Part shown: positions 35,601 to 49,600 of the stretch, one piece after another
How positions within the stretch are numbered: the first letter of the stretch is position 1
Layout of the letters: every line of letters begins with the position of its first letter
Source: Adelphocoris suturalis
Lineage: Eukaryota > Arthropoda > Insecta > Hemiptera > Miridae
Length of the DNA stretch: 64,000 bases
Direction of reading: 5' to 3'
NCBI GenBank assembly: GCA_030762985.1
Contig: CM061040.1
Coordinates: forward strand, 36,530,734-36,594,733
Translations under genes and position numbers: made by a program
The notes under the pieces: generated by a model
What the model saw: only the letters and a program-made list of their open reading frames with translations
The model's database searches: none
Told to the model about the DNA's origin: nothing

Positions 35601-38561
35601 GGATTAGTAGGACATGCAGGTCAGAATGAATGAATGGTAGTGAACTAACGGGAAAGGTCCTTTTTTTTAACAAGTACAAGTTTTCATTTTATGGATAATT
35701 TCATCAATTTCCGAAAACCAACTATCGTTCCGTTTCTATAGAAAATTGTTTAAGCCATGCAGTCGTATAACGAATAATACCCGTTGGTTTAACGAATGAC
35801 AAGGGACAAATACGCCGGTACTTGTTGGACGAATGTGCCGGGGCTGGTTGGACGAAAGTGTAGTGGATTTATGTATGTCTTACTGGGAGTTGGTATTCCC
35901 AGTGGAATATCTCTAGTCACGTTGGACATGTGTTTGTACGGGCTTGACCCTTGAAAGGGGTCATGCGAGAGGTACGAAAAAGTATATCCTTGTGTTTGGA
36001 AGGATTACGGTGCGTGTGAGCCACGGGGTAATGTCTCTCCGAATAGGTCTGTGTGACGCTGATCTTTTGGAGTTTCTCCGATTTGAGAATGGAAATTCCC
36101 GGGCTTTAGGTGAATGTTCTCCCGTCCGTAAATAACGGGGGTCTGAAGGTACTGAGAAGTACTTTTTGGTTCGTGACTGAATTGGTCTGGCGAGTCTTGA
36201 AAAAGACCGCTACCTTATGTACCCGGTCGCCAAGGACGGGTTTATCTCCACTCGTGAATTAACCTCACTAGAGCCCCTTTTTGTAGGGGTTTGATATTGC
36301 TGGGCTGTGTAGCTTACATCTGCTGGAGATGTGTACGATTGTGCTGCAGAATATGCTCGATCCTTCTGTGTTTCAAGAAGGTGATTTGGGACAGTATCTG
36401 TCGCAGGCTCGGCGTGTGAATCATGCGGCTTTAGGTCGGCGAAGAAGGCCGGATTCTGCCCGTTAGCATAGGCGGCGCTGCGCACGGGAAATGCGCTGCT
36501 TCGAGGGAAAGGGGTGACCTTGTCCGTCGGCGCCGGCCTGTTTGACGCTGGGCTTAGAAGGATCAGCACAGGTCGCGAAACCGGAGTTTCTGTCGTACTG
36601 TCTTCATATATGCTCTCCAAAAGGCAAAAACTTGGTGTTCGCTCCATTCGGAAGAGTTTATTTAGTTCTGAAAAGAACTAAATTCGGGGACTCGCTTTCA
36701 AATAAATTTGAAGGGTCCTCCTGGGGTCAACTACTTATCGAACGAGTGAAGCCTGTCTGATACATTAGGTCCGCCGAATTCGGACGATCGGCCGCTGCGG
36801 GCTTTCTTGAGGTCGTCCGGCTTGTCCCAGCTGGCGGTTCGCAAATAAATCTACGAACCCGGGTGGCAAGACTTTCTGGAACTGAACAGCGTCGTCCGTG
36901 TAGGAATGCTGTTCAGCGTCTCGGCTTTATACGAGACTAGAGTGAGAGCAATACTAAGCGTAGAGCTCGATCTACTCTGAGTTCTGGTAGTATGGAAGGC
37001 GGAGTAATCTCGTGTCGTGAATCTCGTTTTCAACTGGCTTGAGAGCCTTGTCCTCAATCAATCCCAATGGAGTTTCAATCGCAGTAGGCTGGAAGGCAGA
37101 GGTTCGTCAAGAGTCAGAAGGTATCTTCAAGATCAGAGGTATAGGTCGGTATGAATTAATGGGGCTGGAGCTGCTATATTTATACTCCTCGGGGACCTGG
37201 ATGCTGCGTCTGATTGGCTGTTCCGATTTGATCGAGTGTGCTCGAGGTGTCCCGTGGGTGAAACACCTTTTTCTCCCCCTTCTCGGTAGAGCGCGTTTGG
37301 CTCTCTTTGCCCTTGACTATTGTTTCAATGTCGTTTGTTTTAAGGTAGTTTTCGTGTGTCAGATCGTCGGCTTGCCTAGCCTTGCTCGTGCAGTGAGCGT
37401 TTAGCTTGGCACTTTTTACCTTCTGACGTGTTTATCGACTCGGCGGTTATGTAATTTATATACTTCTTCCCGCGAGTTATCTTGTTTCGTCGTGAGGTAG
37501 TCCGACGTCTTAATTACCTTGTTTTATGTCTGAACTCAATTTTGGTCGCCCTGAAAAGGGCCGGTGATAGGTGGTGAGTTCACCACAGAAAGCACTAATG
37601 CTATGTCCTGAAAGCGCCAGTCCTTGTGGGATGGAAGCGCCGGTCCTTATCTTGCACTCACTTCATTACTCCAACTTTTCTTACAATCGGAAGTCATTCA
37701 GTGCTAGCTTTTTGCACGTCGGTACTAGACAACTAAACAATGCACATCATTCTGATCTTTTTTTTTCATCCAATCTATATTTTACTGAAAGGATTAAGAT
37801 TTTCTATCCATTTTTGAGACGCGAGCCTCCGAACCACCGAACTATGCACACTTTGTGATCTATTTTCTAACTAATCTATATTTGACTAAGTAGGTGAAGC
37901 GCATTTTCGGAACAGCAACTCAAGCGTGACAGTGAGTGGGAGGGATTAGAAATTGATTACGTAATAACTTTAACTCATTAGTTCAACTGTATCTTTTGAT
38001 ATACAGATGTGAATTTCACTAGATCACTAGACAAAGAAAATACTGGGTAGACTGAATTCCAACCGTAGATTTAAATTGCGATTTTTATTTGTTCTTCCTT
38101 TTTCTGCGGTTGAGGGACATAAATGAAGGACAAATAATACCGTCAGTACTCGTTTAAAACAGTAATTTTGCACACGCAACTGTAGCTGCCGCCTGGTCTA
38201 GCGGATCGGCAGAAGGGGTCCTCCTCCCCCCTTCTCTGACACCTTCCTCAACACTGCCGCCTACACCCCGCTCACCCATGGCCCAGAACAACAACTAATG
38301 GGGTTTTCCAATTTTAAATTAGAAAAACGCTGAAAATTATTAACCAAGGTTTATTATTTCTAGATATCTGTGAAAATTCCTGCTAGATAGCTCTTCCACG
38401 AAAATCATTTGCCTACAATAAAGTTATTGTTAAACCCCATTAATAGTGAATCACCAAAACTTGGCAATTCGCATCTCTCAAAAGAGTTAAAACCTTTACA
38501 GCTCTAGTAACCCACAATTTTATACTTTTAAATAAAAGTAGAAAATTTTAGAAAAAGGTCT

Positions 38562-38596
<35 letters not shown>

Positions 38597-41500
38597 CCTA
38601 CCTATGTCGAGAAGGAAAGAAATTAGCTTTAGAAGCCTTTAAGCTTATCAGTAAGCCTCTGTTCCTCGAAACTGTTTTCGGGCTGTCCCAAAGAAGCTCC
38701 ATCTAAATTTCAGTACCTTAGGTCCGCAAGGGAAGAAATTAGCATCATAAGTTTTGAATTTCTTGCTTAACCGCTTTAGGCGAGAATTATACAGGGGAGA
38801 TGGAAAACTGCGCAAATCAGGATCGTCTTCTAATATTGAGTTGAAATGTTGGGGATTACCATACGGTGGAGAGGGTTTGAATCTTTCTTCCAACATATTT
38901 GAAAAAGATCGGTAAGTATTTTCTTGGGGCAATGAAACCCATTTATTACCAAGTTTCAGTTGTGGCATTTTCTGATATGTATTAGTTAGGATTTTGGTGG
39001 CTCTGTAAAGCGAGTTGTCTTTAGTGTTTAATGAGAGAAGTTTTTGCCGGAGTTGATCATTCCTGAGAATTTTGAGCTCAGCCTTCAATGCATTGCCAAG
39101 CTTATTGTACAACTGTTTGTCTTGTACCAAACCCAGCCTTTGCCGTCGTCTCTTGGCTTTCTTCTTTGCTGTCCATATATCGACTGCATGAGGAGGAAAA
39201 TCTACATTTATTTTTGGCGGTGGAAGTGTTATTGGAGCAGCCGCAGTTGCTGCTGCTGTCACATGGATGGTGAGATTTTCAACGGCTTTGTCAATATCCC
39301 TGTGAGTGCTAATAATGGGCAGAGTTTGTAAGTTGTTATAAAGGTAATTTTGGTACTTTTCCCAGTTCATGGGATGTTTCATTAGTGTTGGTCGATTTAT
39401 GTATACCTGTGGGGAGGCATGAAATGTTGTGTGAACGGGTAGGTGGTCAGAACATAGGCCAGCAATTACTTTGGTGTTGCTCAGCCGGGATCCTTTGCTA
39501 ATGAAGAAGTCTAAATGAGTGGTCGGATTCCTGGCTTAAGGTCATATATTGTCGGCACCCCAGGTGTTTCGATATGAAGGCTGAATGTATTTCGCGAAGC
39601 ATCAGAAATCTCATAAATCACAGAAATCAGAAAATCTCCCACTCGCAAAGCTCCTGGGGCAGATCTGATCCTTCAACCACTTCTCACTCATGGCCCTCGA
39701 CACTTAGCCCCATATTTACTCTGCCTCAGCACGACTTGGCTATTTTCCTCAAAAATGGAAGCACGCTGTAGTTTGCATGATTTCGAAAACTGACAAACCT
39801 CAGACAACCCTCCATCTTATCGTCCTATAAGCCTCCTCTCGTTGCTAGCCAAAGTATTTGAGCGCCTCCTACTACCTCACTTTCAGACGTACACTAATCA
39901 TCTTATACCAAATGCACAGTTTGGCTTCCGAACATCTCACTCATGCCCACTCCAGCTCCAGCGCTACACCAATTTTATTAAAAACAGCTTCCATAAAAAG
40001 CAAATCTGCCATTCTGCCTACTTTGACTTTGAGCAAGCATTCGATCGTCTGTGGCACGATGGTCTTATGCTGAAAATGAAACGTTACTTGTCCAACAATC
40101 TCTTCTCACTCTTAAAATCCTACATTCAACATTGAACCTTTGATGTTTCAATCCAAAACGAACTTTCAACTATCCGTAGAATACTTGCAGGTGTACCTCA
40201 AGGTAATATATTAGGTCCTTACCTATATTCATTATATTGCCCCTGCCGGAGGAACCTCACTTCTCAGACCTTTAAGCTGACGACTTGGTGTACTCAGTTT
40301 GTGACTGCAACTCAGCCATAGCAGCAAATAGACTTCAACAACATCTAGACGCACTAGGTAAGGTCTGTGGAGTACAGTATGGAGGTTGAAGGTGAACACA
40401 ACGAAATCACGTGTTGCCACTTACACTTACAGATTAAAATACGAAAAACCCACTCTCTGCTTCCTTAATGATATCATACATCAGCAACATCCGACAGGTA
40501 CCTATCTGGGTGTGATTCTTGACCGCTGTCGGACATTTGAAGAGCACGTACCTAACTCAACTCCTAACCAGATAAATAACGAACGTACCAGTTGAAATCC
40601 TTACTGAACAGCAGAAACGACTCCTCACAGAATAAAATGGTAATTTATAAGATCTTAATACGGCCCATATGGACATATGCCGTCTCAATCTGGGGAACCT
40701 GCTCTCGCTCACAGTTTAAACGAATCGAGCGAAACCAAAACCGTACTGTTCAGAAGAATGTTCTGCAAGCGCCTCCATTCGTTCGAAACAGCACTACCTA
40801 CAACGACTTTGTTCTGGAATCACCTCTTGGATGCTTAATCCGGCATACCAAATCCTTCGTTGAAAGAAATAGGGACTACTCCAACAACCTCGTCAACGAC
40901 GGATTCAACACCACAGTAAACCAGAGACTTAGACGCCCTAGACACGTTCTAGATTTGATCCCACGAACCTGAATAGAGTGCTACAGCAGTGCTACATGAC
41001 TAATGAACTAATATTCACCTAATCACCGGAAGAAAAAGTAACTTTAAACCAAACTTTCTTGCATTACTGCAGCTGCGTTCTATAGAATATTAAAATAACA
41101 ATTTGCTGCTAAAATACTTATAAAAATAACAATTTCGCCATTGTGGCATATTTATTATTGTAATGGTCTCTAACACTAAATACACACAAAAGAAGTTTTG
41201 AAGCTCATATTAGCGAATTTTCCTAGAAAATGAAGTTAATACAATGGCTCCAAAAATTTTAAAATCTAAAATTTCGAAAATTTTCTTCAATGAAATCCTT
41301 TTTGAGGCATTCTGAAACGGATATGAGTCGGTTTGTTCAAGAAGCCTAGTTTTGTCACATTTGCCACGACATCTCGCCTGCCAAAACTCAACTACCAATC
41401 ATCACGCTATCGTGACTTTTTCGTGAATCTCTTGGCTACAATGTGACAGAAATAGATATGACGGAAATTCTACAATTCTATCACTTACTTCAAGGACCAA

Positions 41501-44500
41501 CTCGTACAATGTCTTGCTAGCTTCTCCGTAGCCTCCATAATCCCACAAGTCAACGCCACCTCCTGGGAGCAATATTCCATTCAGAGAATCCACGATTTTC
41601 CTACAGTGTTCAAAAATAAATCAGTGATCCTACAGCTATATTCGTGAAATAAGGGTAAAATTTGATATTTAATGCCAATCGGGTAACCCTAGTTAAAAAT
41701 TGCGTCTAAGAATAGTCTAGTAATAATGTTTTATTGTCAAACATGAACATACTATTCTTTGTTGGAAATGTAGGTTTGATGAAGTTGACAAAAATTGAAT
41801 AACACAGAATATAGGATTAAATAAACGAAATACGGAACATTTACAACTAATGTTACATAATTAAATGCATTAAACGATGCCAGCAACATTAAAGCTGTCA
41901 ATGCCGTGACTATCATCATCTTTTCCTCACTGGTATCTAGTGCCATACCGAAGGAAAATTCCGGGGGGGGGGGGGGGGGGGGGGGACCTCGTGAAATTCC
42001 CAACTCTTAGGAGCGAAAATTCCCAACTGGCTGTGATTTTTTCGTAATGAAAATTCACGCATTCAGAAGTAATGAAATGATTCAAATTACGTTGAAGAAA
42101 ATGTCTTAGTCATACCTACGAGTAATTATATCATTTTTATTTGTCAAGATCAAGAAAAATTTCCGATTATAGCTATATCACTGTTTTATTTTCAAATGCA
42201 TTTATTCAAAAACTTTAATAATGAAACATTTTTTATTCGATCATAATTCAACTAAGATTGTGGTTGTTATTATTGGTAAGAGTAACTATCTTGTAGAACA
42301 CGTAGAGAGGTACTTACTAACTTACATACATAGCAGGGTCATTTTCCGTAAAAGGGACGATCCAGACCCATCAATCTCAGAAAACCCAAAGTTAAATTAA
42401 TTTTTGCCAAAAATCAGCGGTCTCCCTTACACCATTCTGATTTCATAGGTTGCCCGAGCAAGAGGGCTCTTAATTACGAAATTATTATTAATTAATTAGG
42501 AAAACCTATTGGAATACTACAGACAACTATTGCAGACTAAAGACGTACTGGCAGTAGAAAGGCAATGTACTGGCGGACTAGATGTTTCTATAACTCATTA
42601 ATTTTTCGAAACAATCTGAATCCCAACGTTTAAGAAAACTTCCGCCAAGTTAGGTGGGCAGTATAGCTTCCTCACTTATTGTAACATGGACGAACCTATA
42701 CATTTAGTTAGAAGAACCGATTGCTCTCAAATCGGCGTTATCACGAATTCATGGTTGCGCTTGCGCACTCACTACAATTTATTCTACAGCAATGAAATGA
42801 GCATACATGATTCCTGAAAATTTCATCAAAATCGGTCCATAAGTTTCTGGAATTCATGTATGTCAAACAACTTTAGTTATCATAGTTCATTAAGTTTTAG
42901 TTTTCATAGTTATTACTCAACCAATTGTGATAAGATTCAAAGGGAATTTTCCTGAAAGTGATACCAAACTCCCCTCCAAGTTTGAACGAAATTGGACAAA
43001 TAGATCGTTTGGAACTGACCTTATAATAATTTCGTTTGCAAATTCGCACACCCCACTATTGATATGATGACAATTAAATTCATAGGGGACCATCTAGAAG
43101 CTAACCCCCACAACCCCTGGAAATTTCATCAAAATCAGACTAAAACAGCATAGTTGAGAGTGCGATAAGAAATTAGCACATCCAGACGGACAGAAACGGA
43201 ACCAAATCTCTGAAACGCTAATAACAAGTGGAAATTTTGATTTTGGAGAAAACATTTTTTTCAACTTCTTGCACGACTACAATGTTTTCCTTCCTTCGGT
43301 TTGTGAGGAACCCAAATAAAATGAAATTGAATTGTAAGATCTATCGTTTATGTAAATAAATTATTCGATTTACCTAATCCCCAATAAAATTTTAATGTCA
43401 GAACAATACAACCAAGAAAATAATATGTCTCGGGGGTCCCATTCAGTCTCGTGGTTCCATTTAAAAATATTTCACTCAATTCTATCCTCTATGAAATAAA
43501 ACTATAGTTTTATATGAATATTGCAGTGGGATGATTTCACTAGAAGTAACGAATTACTAGTAATAATGTTATACGATAAACTGCGCGCGTAATGAAATCA
43601 ATTGCCCTGAAGTGCCATGGCTATTTCTCAAGTCTGCTATATTTATGAAAATGACCCCAAGCTATAACGGACCCACGTTTTTCCGAATAAATGAAAAAAT
43701 AAATGCCATTTCGTGGAATTTGATGGATGCTCTGAGTCAGTAGAATCCGAACTCTCCATTACGCATTATAATTATCTTTATTCCTTCCATATTTAGACAT
43801 TCTAATTTAATAATGTAGGTATTAAATTATGATCAATCATAATTAAAAACAAACTCAAAAATAATCAATCAATAATTCAACTCCTAATAACTAGATAAAT
43901 CGTGATTTACAAACTACAACTTGAGTGTTGTTTTCAGCCAGATCTTTCTGTCTTTAGTCTGCCCTAATGGTGGGCAGACCAAAGACATAAGATCCAACTT
44001 GGAAAGCAGTTTTATTAACTTTTATCGGATTCTGCAGGAGATTTTCAGCAATATCAATATGCTACTGGAACAAGCAAAAATTTACAAGATGGAATAAGAA
44101 TGCAAAAAAGCATCTCAATTTCCCACCGTTTTATAGGCTACAAACTTGCTTGGTACATCACATTTTTGCAACTAAACTTCCTTGCACAGCCTTTCTGTTG
44201 GTAAAAAATAGGTTCCTGCTTTTTTTTGATAACTGAACGTTCAGCTGCACATCGTAAAAATTTACCTTATTGGTAAATGAGGATAAGGCGCCAATACATG
44301 AAAACGATATGGAGGCAGACTATATATACAATCATCTGGACGTACCAATTTTTTACTCTTGCTCGCAAAGTGTGCACTTCAAAAAATCTGCGATCTTATT
44401 TTTTCCATCTTTGCGACGCCATTTCTTTTTTCCATCTTTTGGACGCGTCATTTTTGTTGGAATCAATGATCCTCACTGTTCATGCAAATTTGGAAAATCG

Positions 44501-45576
44501 GGTTCTGGACATTGCAGATTGGCGGAAAATTCGCAGTTTGAATTAAAATCTATGTATTAAATAGTTGATAAATGCATCATTTAATGATTGCCTTATGTAG
44601 CGTACCTACGGTTGATAGTTTATGGAGAAATTGTTTTTTACTCCGAAATTATTATTGGGAAGTCAGAATCCTCTCCGGACAACGATCGTCCCTTTTACAA
44701 AACGACCCATTATAAGTGCTTAACTTGGAAAAATAGAATCAATAGCTTCTATTCAACCTTCAGTTGTTAACAAAAACTTACCTAGTTCTTACATTCAGGT
44801 CTTCAGTTGCACAGCGTCCCACTCTCACTACCTATCTACTAAGTAACCTACTCCTTACAAATGTACACAAGATTGAACTGAGTAATCGCATTTTTTAATC
44901 CTGCTCTACCTAGGAATTCTTTTATGAATCAGTACCCAATCAGCCATATGTCAGTCATATCAGTGGATATGACCGAAATCCAAAATGTAAATTTCTCAAT
45001 TTGGGTTGGGTTGGGAAATTCACAAGCTAAGGAGTTGGGAATCGTGAATGAAAATAAGGATTATATATATTCCCTCCTAATCTAATGCTGCTTCAAGTGG
45101 CAAAGGTTTTTTGATCGCTTTTGCAGAAAATGTTTTCGAGTTGGAAAATTTTAGCTTTTATTTCCCCTCATAATTTCACGAATTGGAAAATTCACAAGTT
45201 CGACATGGGAGTTAACTTTTTTCTATATTTTCTTCAGTTTGCGAATTTCCCAACCCTCCAAAAAGTAGGGTTGGGAATTTACCAACCCCCCCCCCCCCCC
45301 CATCCCATTGAGCGGCCCTGCTGGTATCGTTATCGAAACCGGCAAAGTGCTTACGAATTCTGGAGGCTTTGAAAGAGCAAGCACTACTTGTTTTGGCAGA
45401 GATTGCCAACATGTCAATGGTTTTTTTTGCGAATTTTTGTAAAAAACGAAGCTATTGAAATGGCTCCAAAAATTTTAAAATCGAAATTTTCGAAAATTTT
45501 CTCCATTGAAATCCGTTTTGAGACATTCTGAAACGAATCCTGGAGTTTAACACTTTTTCATATGTATACATATATT

Positions 45577-45669
<93 letters not shown>

Positions 45670-46551
45670 GTATAATATACATACATATATGTTTGCAGCG
45701 TTTTTCTATTTCTATTGATTTTCACGTACAACAAATGCGTTACTACCGAGGTATAACTCCCTTAGTTTTCATAGCAAGAAAATAGTTCGCCACTTTTTGG
45801 AATCTTCTCATTTTATCACATCTCATGATCCCTGAGCCATTGTAGTGCCAAGAAAAGCTGATTTATCACGCTAAGTTAATAACTAATGTTGCTTAATGAA
45901 TAATAGTGTGAAAAGAAGGCACTAGGTAAATGGTAGGTATTCAATTGAGTAGCAGGTACTTGTAAGCAGTAGGTACTAGACTATTGCAATTATTGGGTCT
46001 TTTCGAAAGCTAGTGAGCTAAAATCTCTCACGTTCTTCCTAGGAAGTTGAGATATGATAGGGAGACCCTCTGGGGCATCAGGAATCGACTGAAAAGATTA
46101 GCTCATCCTAACTCAGCTGAGTGAGCTAAATTTTCTCCTGTTTATCCTAAGAAGTTGAGATTTGATAAGGAAATGGGACATTAAGAGACTATTGCCACTT
46201 TGCAACTACCGGCTCTTTTCCAATCAGCTGAGTGAGCAAAATTATATCCTGTTATCACTAGGAAGTTGAAATTTTTGATTGAGATACTCTCTGGGACACT
46301 TAGAGACGATTGCAGTTATTGGCTATTTCCTAATCAGCTGAGTGAGCTAAAATCTCTCCTATTCATCCTAGGAAGTTAAGATTTGATAGGGAGATTCTAT
46401 AAATGGCTTGCTCATACCCAATCAGCTAAGCTCCTTTCTCTAGTAGATTTTTCTTTTGGTAGGTGACATCGTCCAGTTATATTTCGATAATGCACCTTAG
46501 ACACAGTTTTTAATTATTTTTTTATTTATTTATTATTTTATTATTATATAT

Positions 46552-46632
<81 letters not shown>

Positions 46633-49600
46633 ACTAGTGTTCTGCGGTGAAGGGCTATCTAATACAGGTTTACTATATGGGGCTTAATAATAATTCATAG
46701 ATATCATCCCAAATAATCGAAAGAAACCACCCAGGTAGCTGTTACTTCATAGGTTTGCTCTTCTCCCTAATGACCAGAACCTTAACATGGAAAAAATCAA
46801 CATGGGATGACCCGCAACAGATGAAACATGAAATGACCAAATAAACTATGACGATCGTATCAGCTGATATAATTCCAAAGGAATTCGAATTATTATAACG
46901 TTTGTCACCTATAAATGGAGCTTTGAAGCGTAGGTAGGTGATTTATTTTATATCATTAATTTTCAGTATGTGGGTCAGCTTGTGTTTTTAATTTAATTTC
47001 TCCTCATTAGGCGTCTATGCCTCTGCAGATAAATGTATATAATTAAAAATATACTTCGTTTAATTAAAGGGCTATCTAATACATAAATAATAAATCTTTG
47101 TGTAATAATTTGCAGCGTTTTTATGACTATTTTAGGTTAGATTTTGTCCGAATGTCAGTTGTATTATGTCTTGGACGCTATTAGGTACCCTCTGAACTTG
47201 AATCAATTATGGAAAATATCTATTGACAAAGAAAACTAAATTGGCAGGTCTTGAGGTTATTCAGTATCACATACTACATCCCTTAATGTTCAGATAGATA
47301 CTTACTCATAGTACAAAATATCCTGTCCGGTCATAATTGGCACCACCCTTGCACCTGAAGCTTCTACCATCTTTACATACGAAGCAGCTATGTAAGTCCC
47401 ATAGGATCCTCCTTCTGTTTTACTGGGAAAATATTCTACAGCCAAAATGCCGATGATGGGCCTGTTAGTTGGTAAATGATCCTCTTCGCCGCATGACTCC
47501 TATAAACCGTGAGCTATGTCATCAAAAATTATTAATGTCAACAGCAAAACAATTTATTATATTTGTAAAAGGTCAATCTTACTTTCACAAAATGACCAAG
47601 ATGATAGTCTGATGAATTCTTCCACAGTAATTCTTCTTCACCTACATTAGAGACCGACGTTTGTAGTATTCTTCAGGTCTGATATCTCGTTTTGTATGGC
47701 TACATTATCTGCACACAGCTTCTCAATTGAGCTCGTAATGGAACTTAGATATTCCTTCCTTGTGACAGTTTGCATCTCCTCCGCTAGCAATTCCCTGTAG
47801 CCATTCATCATTTTATTGTATTGCTTATGTTCCTTTCGTTCTTCTTCAGACAACACCATGATTAGTTTCTTGGTCAACCTATTCTCGTCGTCAGGCGAGG
47901 CTCGTCCGCTCTTTTGAATGGAGGTTGGGGTTCCGAGTATGCCCAAACAGGAGTTGGGGCGAATATTTGGTGTAACTGAGAAGACTCAGATCACAATTAA
48001 AAAATTGCGGAACCAAAACCGGATTATTAGGCACAAAATTAGTGTGATAAAAACTAGATGAGATGAGATTTCCAGTTTTAAACAAAATAAGCAACCAGCA
48101 GCTGGACTAGATGGATTCGACTATGTTGTTGAGTTGTTATTACATTCGCTTCTAATGCCTCGGTCCACCATTGTCTGGATATTAATTATGGATGCTCCAT
48201 GTCGAGGTGTCCGTCGAACATCAATATTCCAACAGAGTTAGCCGCTAATGCTCCCTACAGCGTCAATACGAACCCTCACTGCGGCTTACAGGTTTGTACC
48301 TTTCTTCCGCAATACAGAATCATGCAACTTACAGTCTGGAAGGTTATCACTTCCCCTCTCTGCCTGCGGTACGTAGGATTCAGATTTTGTCCAGACACAG
48401 ATTAAATCCTCAATAGGAAATCGAAAATAAACTCTCAAAGACTGCACGAGTTATTTCTCCACTGAGACAGGCAAGTTCAAACTCACTGAAACGTATAGTT
48501 TTCTGTCACTTGTATAAAAATTACAGAGCATTCGGATCAACACCTTATCACTTTCAAAGCAGGTTACTTTAACAACCAGAACACACTTGACTGGTTCAGG
48601 GTAGGAGCCCCACCTTGGACCATTTTCTCGAATGAAATCAAACCAATTTCGAATGGAAAGCAGTGACCCTATTCATGCAGAGTCAACTGCATACCAGTTC
48701 TGTCTAATGTGTGGCGATTTCAACGGACGCACAAATGGAAGTGTACCCACAGCATGCCTAATGGGGCACCTTGAATTGTACCTTCATTACTCAAAATTTG
48801 AGATTCACTAAAACCAAACAGGAGTAGAAGGAATACTCAGTAGAAGTTGAAAGGGAAGCGGGCACAGCGAGGCCAGTAAACCCTAGCTTTCCATAAAACT
48901 AGAAATTTGCTCATAGCAATTGGTTGTAAAACATCGTTTAGGAATCAGCAACACAAGCACTCGTAAACGAAGACCTTACCTGCTACCATTCAGATGAAAC
49001 TCGCATTCCTCCTTTCCACCATCACATTATATCACTTCACCTACACCTATTCTTCCTTCATATATCCGTTTTTTTCATCACTCCACACTGATTCAATATA
49101 TTCATCAAGTTCTATAAACACCTGTTGATTCATAGGGAAAAATACCATAACAATGATAAGCCGTTATCTTTCCAGTGCCTACGGGATCCCTTCTAGTAGT
49201 GGCAGCTACATGGGCTTATATTCTTCCTCCCTATATATCTCTTTGTAGGGTCAGCTTGTACAAATTATTTACATTTATCCTAGTTTATTATAATTTAAAC
49301 TCATGTAGGAAATTTGTACTCCTTTTTTTTTGTATTATTCATATTGTTACAAGTTACTGTGAGTGAGTTGTGATTTTGTGTTCTCAACATCTGCATCAGC
49401 TGCTTCACCGTGCATCCCTAACTGGAACCTGCCATGGTCTAGCCGCCATTATACTTCTAGTTCAGCCGTTGCAAAATTCAGACCTTTTTATCATTCAAAT
49501 CATCGTATCCTATAACATCCGCGCATTATTAGCAATTATCCAGATCGATTTTGGTATCAAATCGCTGCATATTTCTTCAACCTTCCCGAAATATCACTGG

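Larger units (their letters stand above)
35774..37570 (-). mobile_element. LTR-retrotransposon-like block, GC-rich
   Basis: A GC-rich island inside AT-rich intron DNA. On the minus strand it has, in order, a hairpin CGGCCCTTTTCAGGGCG (about 37548-37564), a CCAAT box (37217-37213), TATAAATA (37184-37177), a leader, a CTAAATAAACTC poly(A)-like site near 36680, and then an open frame from 36647. Promoter elements before a leader and a Pro/Ser/Thr-rich frame suggest U3-R-U5 followed by gag. I could not find matching LTR ends, a primer-binding site or a pol gene. Confidence 0.45.
41601..47305 (-). other. Intron 2 of GGH gene A, repeat-filled
   Basis: Contains a 23-base G run (41963-41985), a repeat at about 42740-43300 related to 58060-59010, a hairpin with one mismatch in 16 bp (43949-43964 with 43972-43987), a 16-base C run (45286-45301), and the repeats at 45428-47122. 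A hydrophobic minus frame at 42003-41752 crosses the G run and is not accepted as a gene. Confidence 0.6.

Noticed and set aside
41752..42003. Signal-peptide-like hydrophobic frame close to GGH exon 3, considered as an alternative first exon
   Set aside because: It crosses a 23-base G run, lies downstream of exon 2 in transcript order and would skip part of the catalytic fold.
48100..48420. Possible LINE fragment suggested by an AAGLDGF-like and a GDFNGRT-like translation
   Set aside because: Isolated short matches in different frames with no continuous domain.
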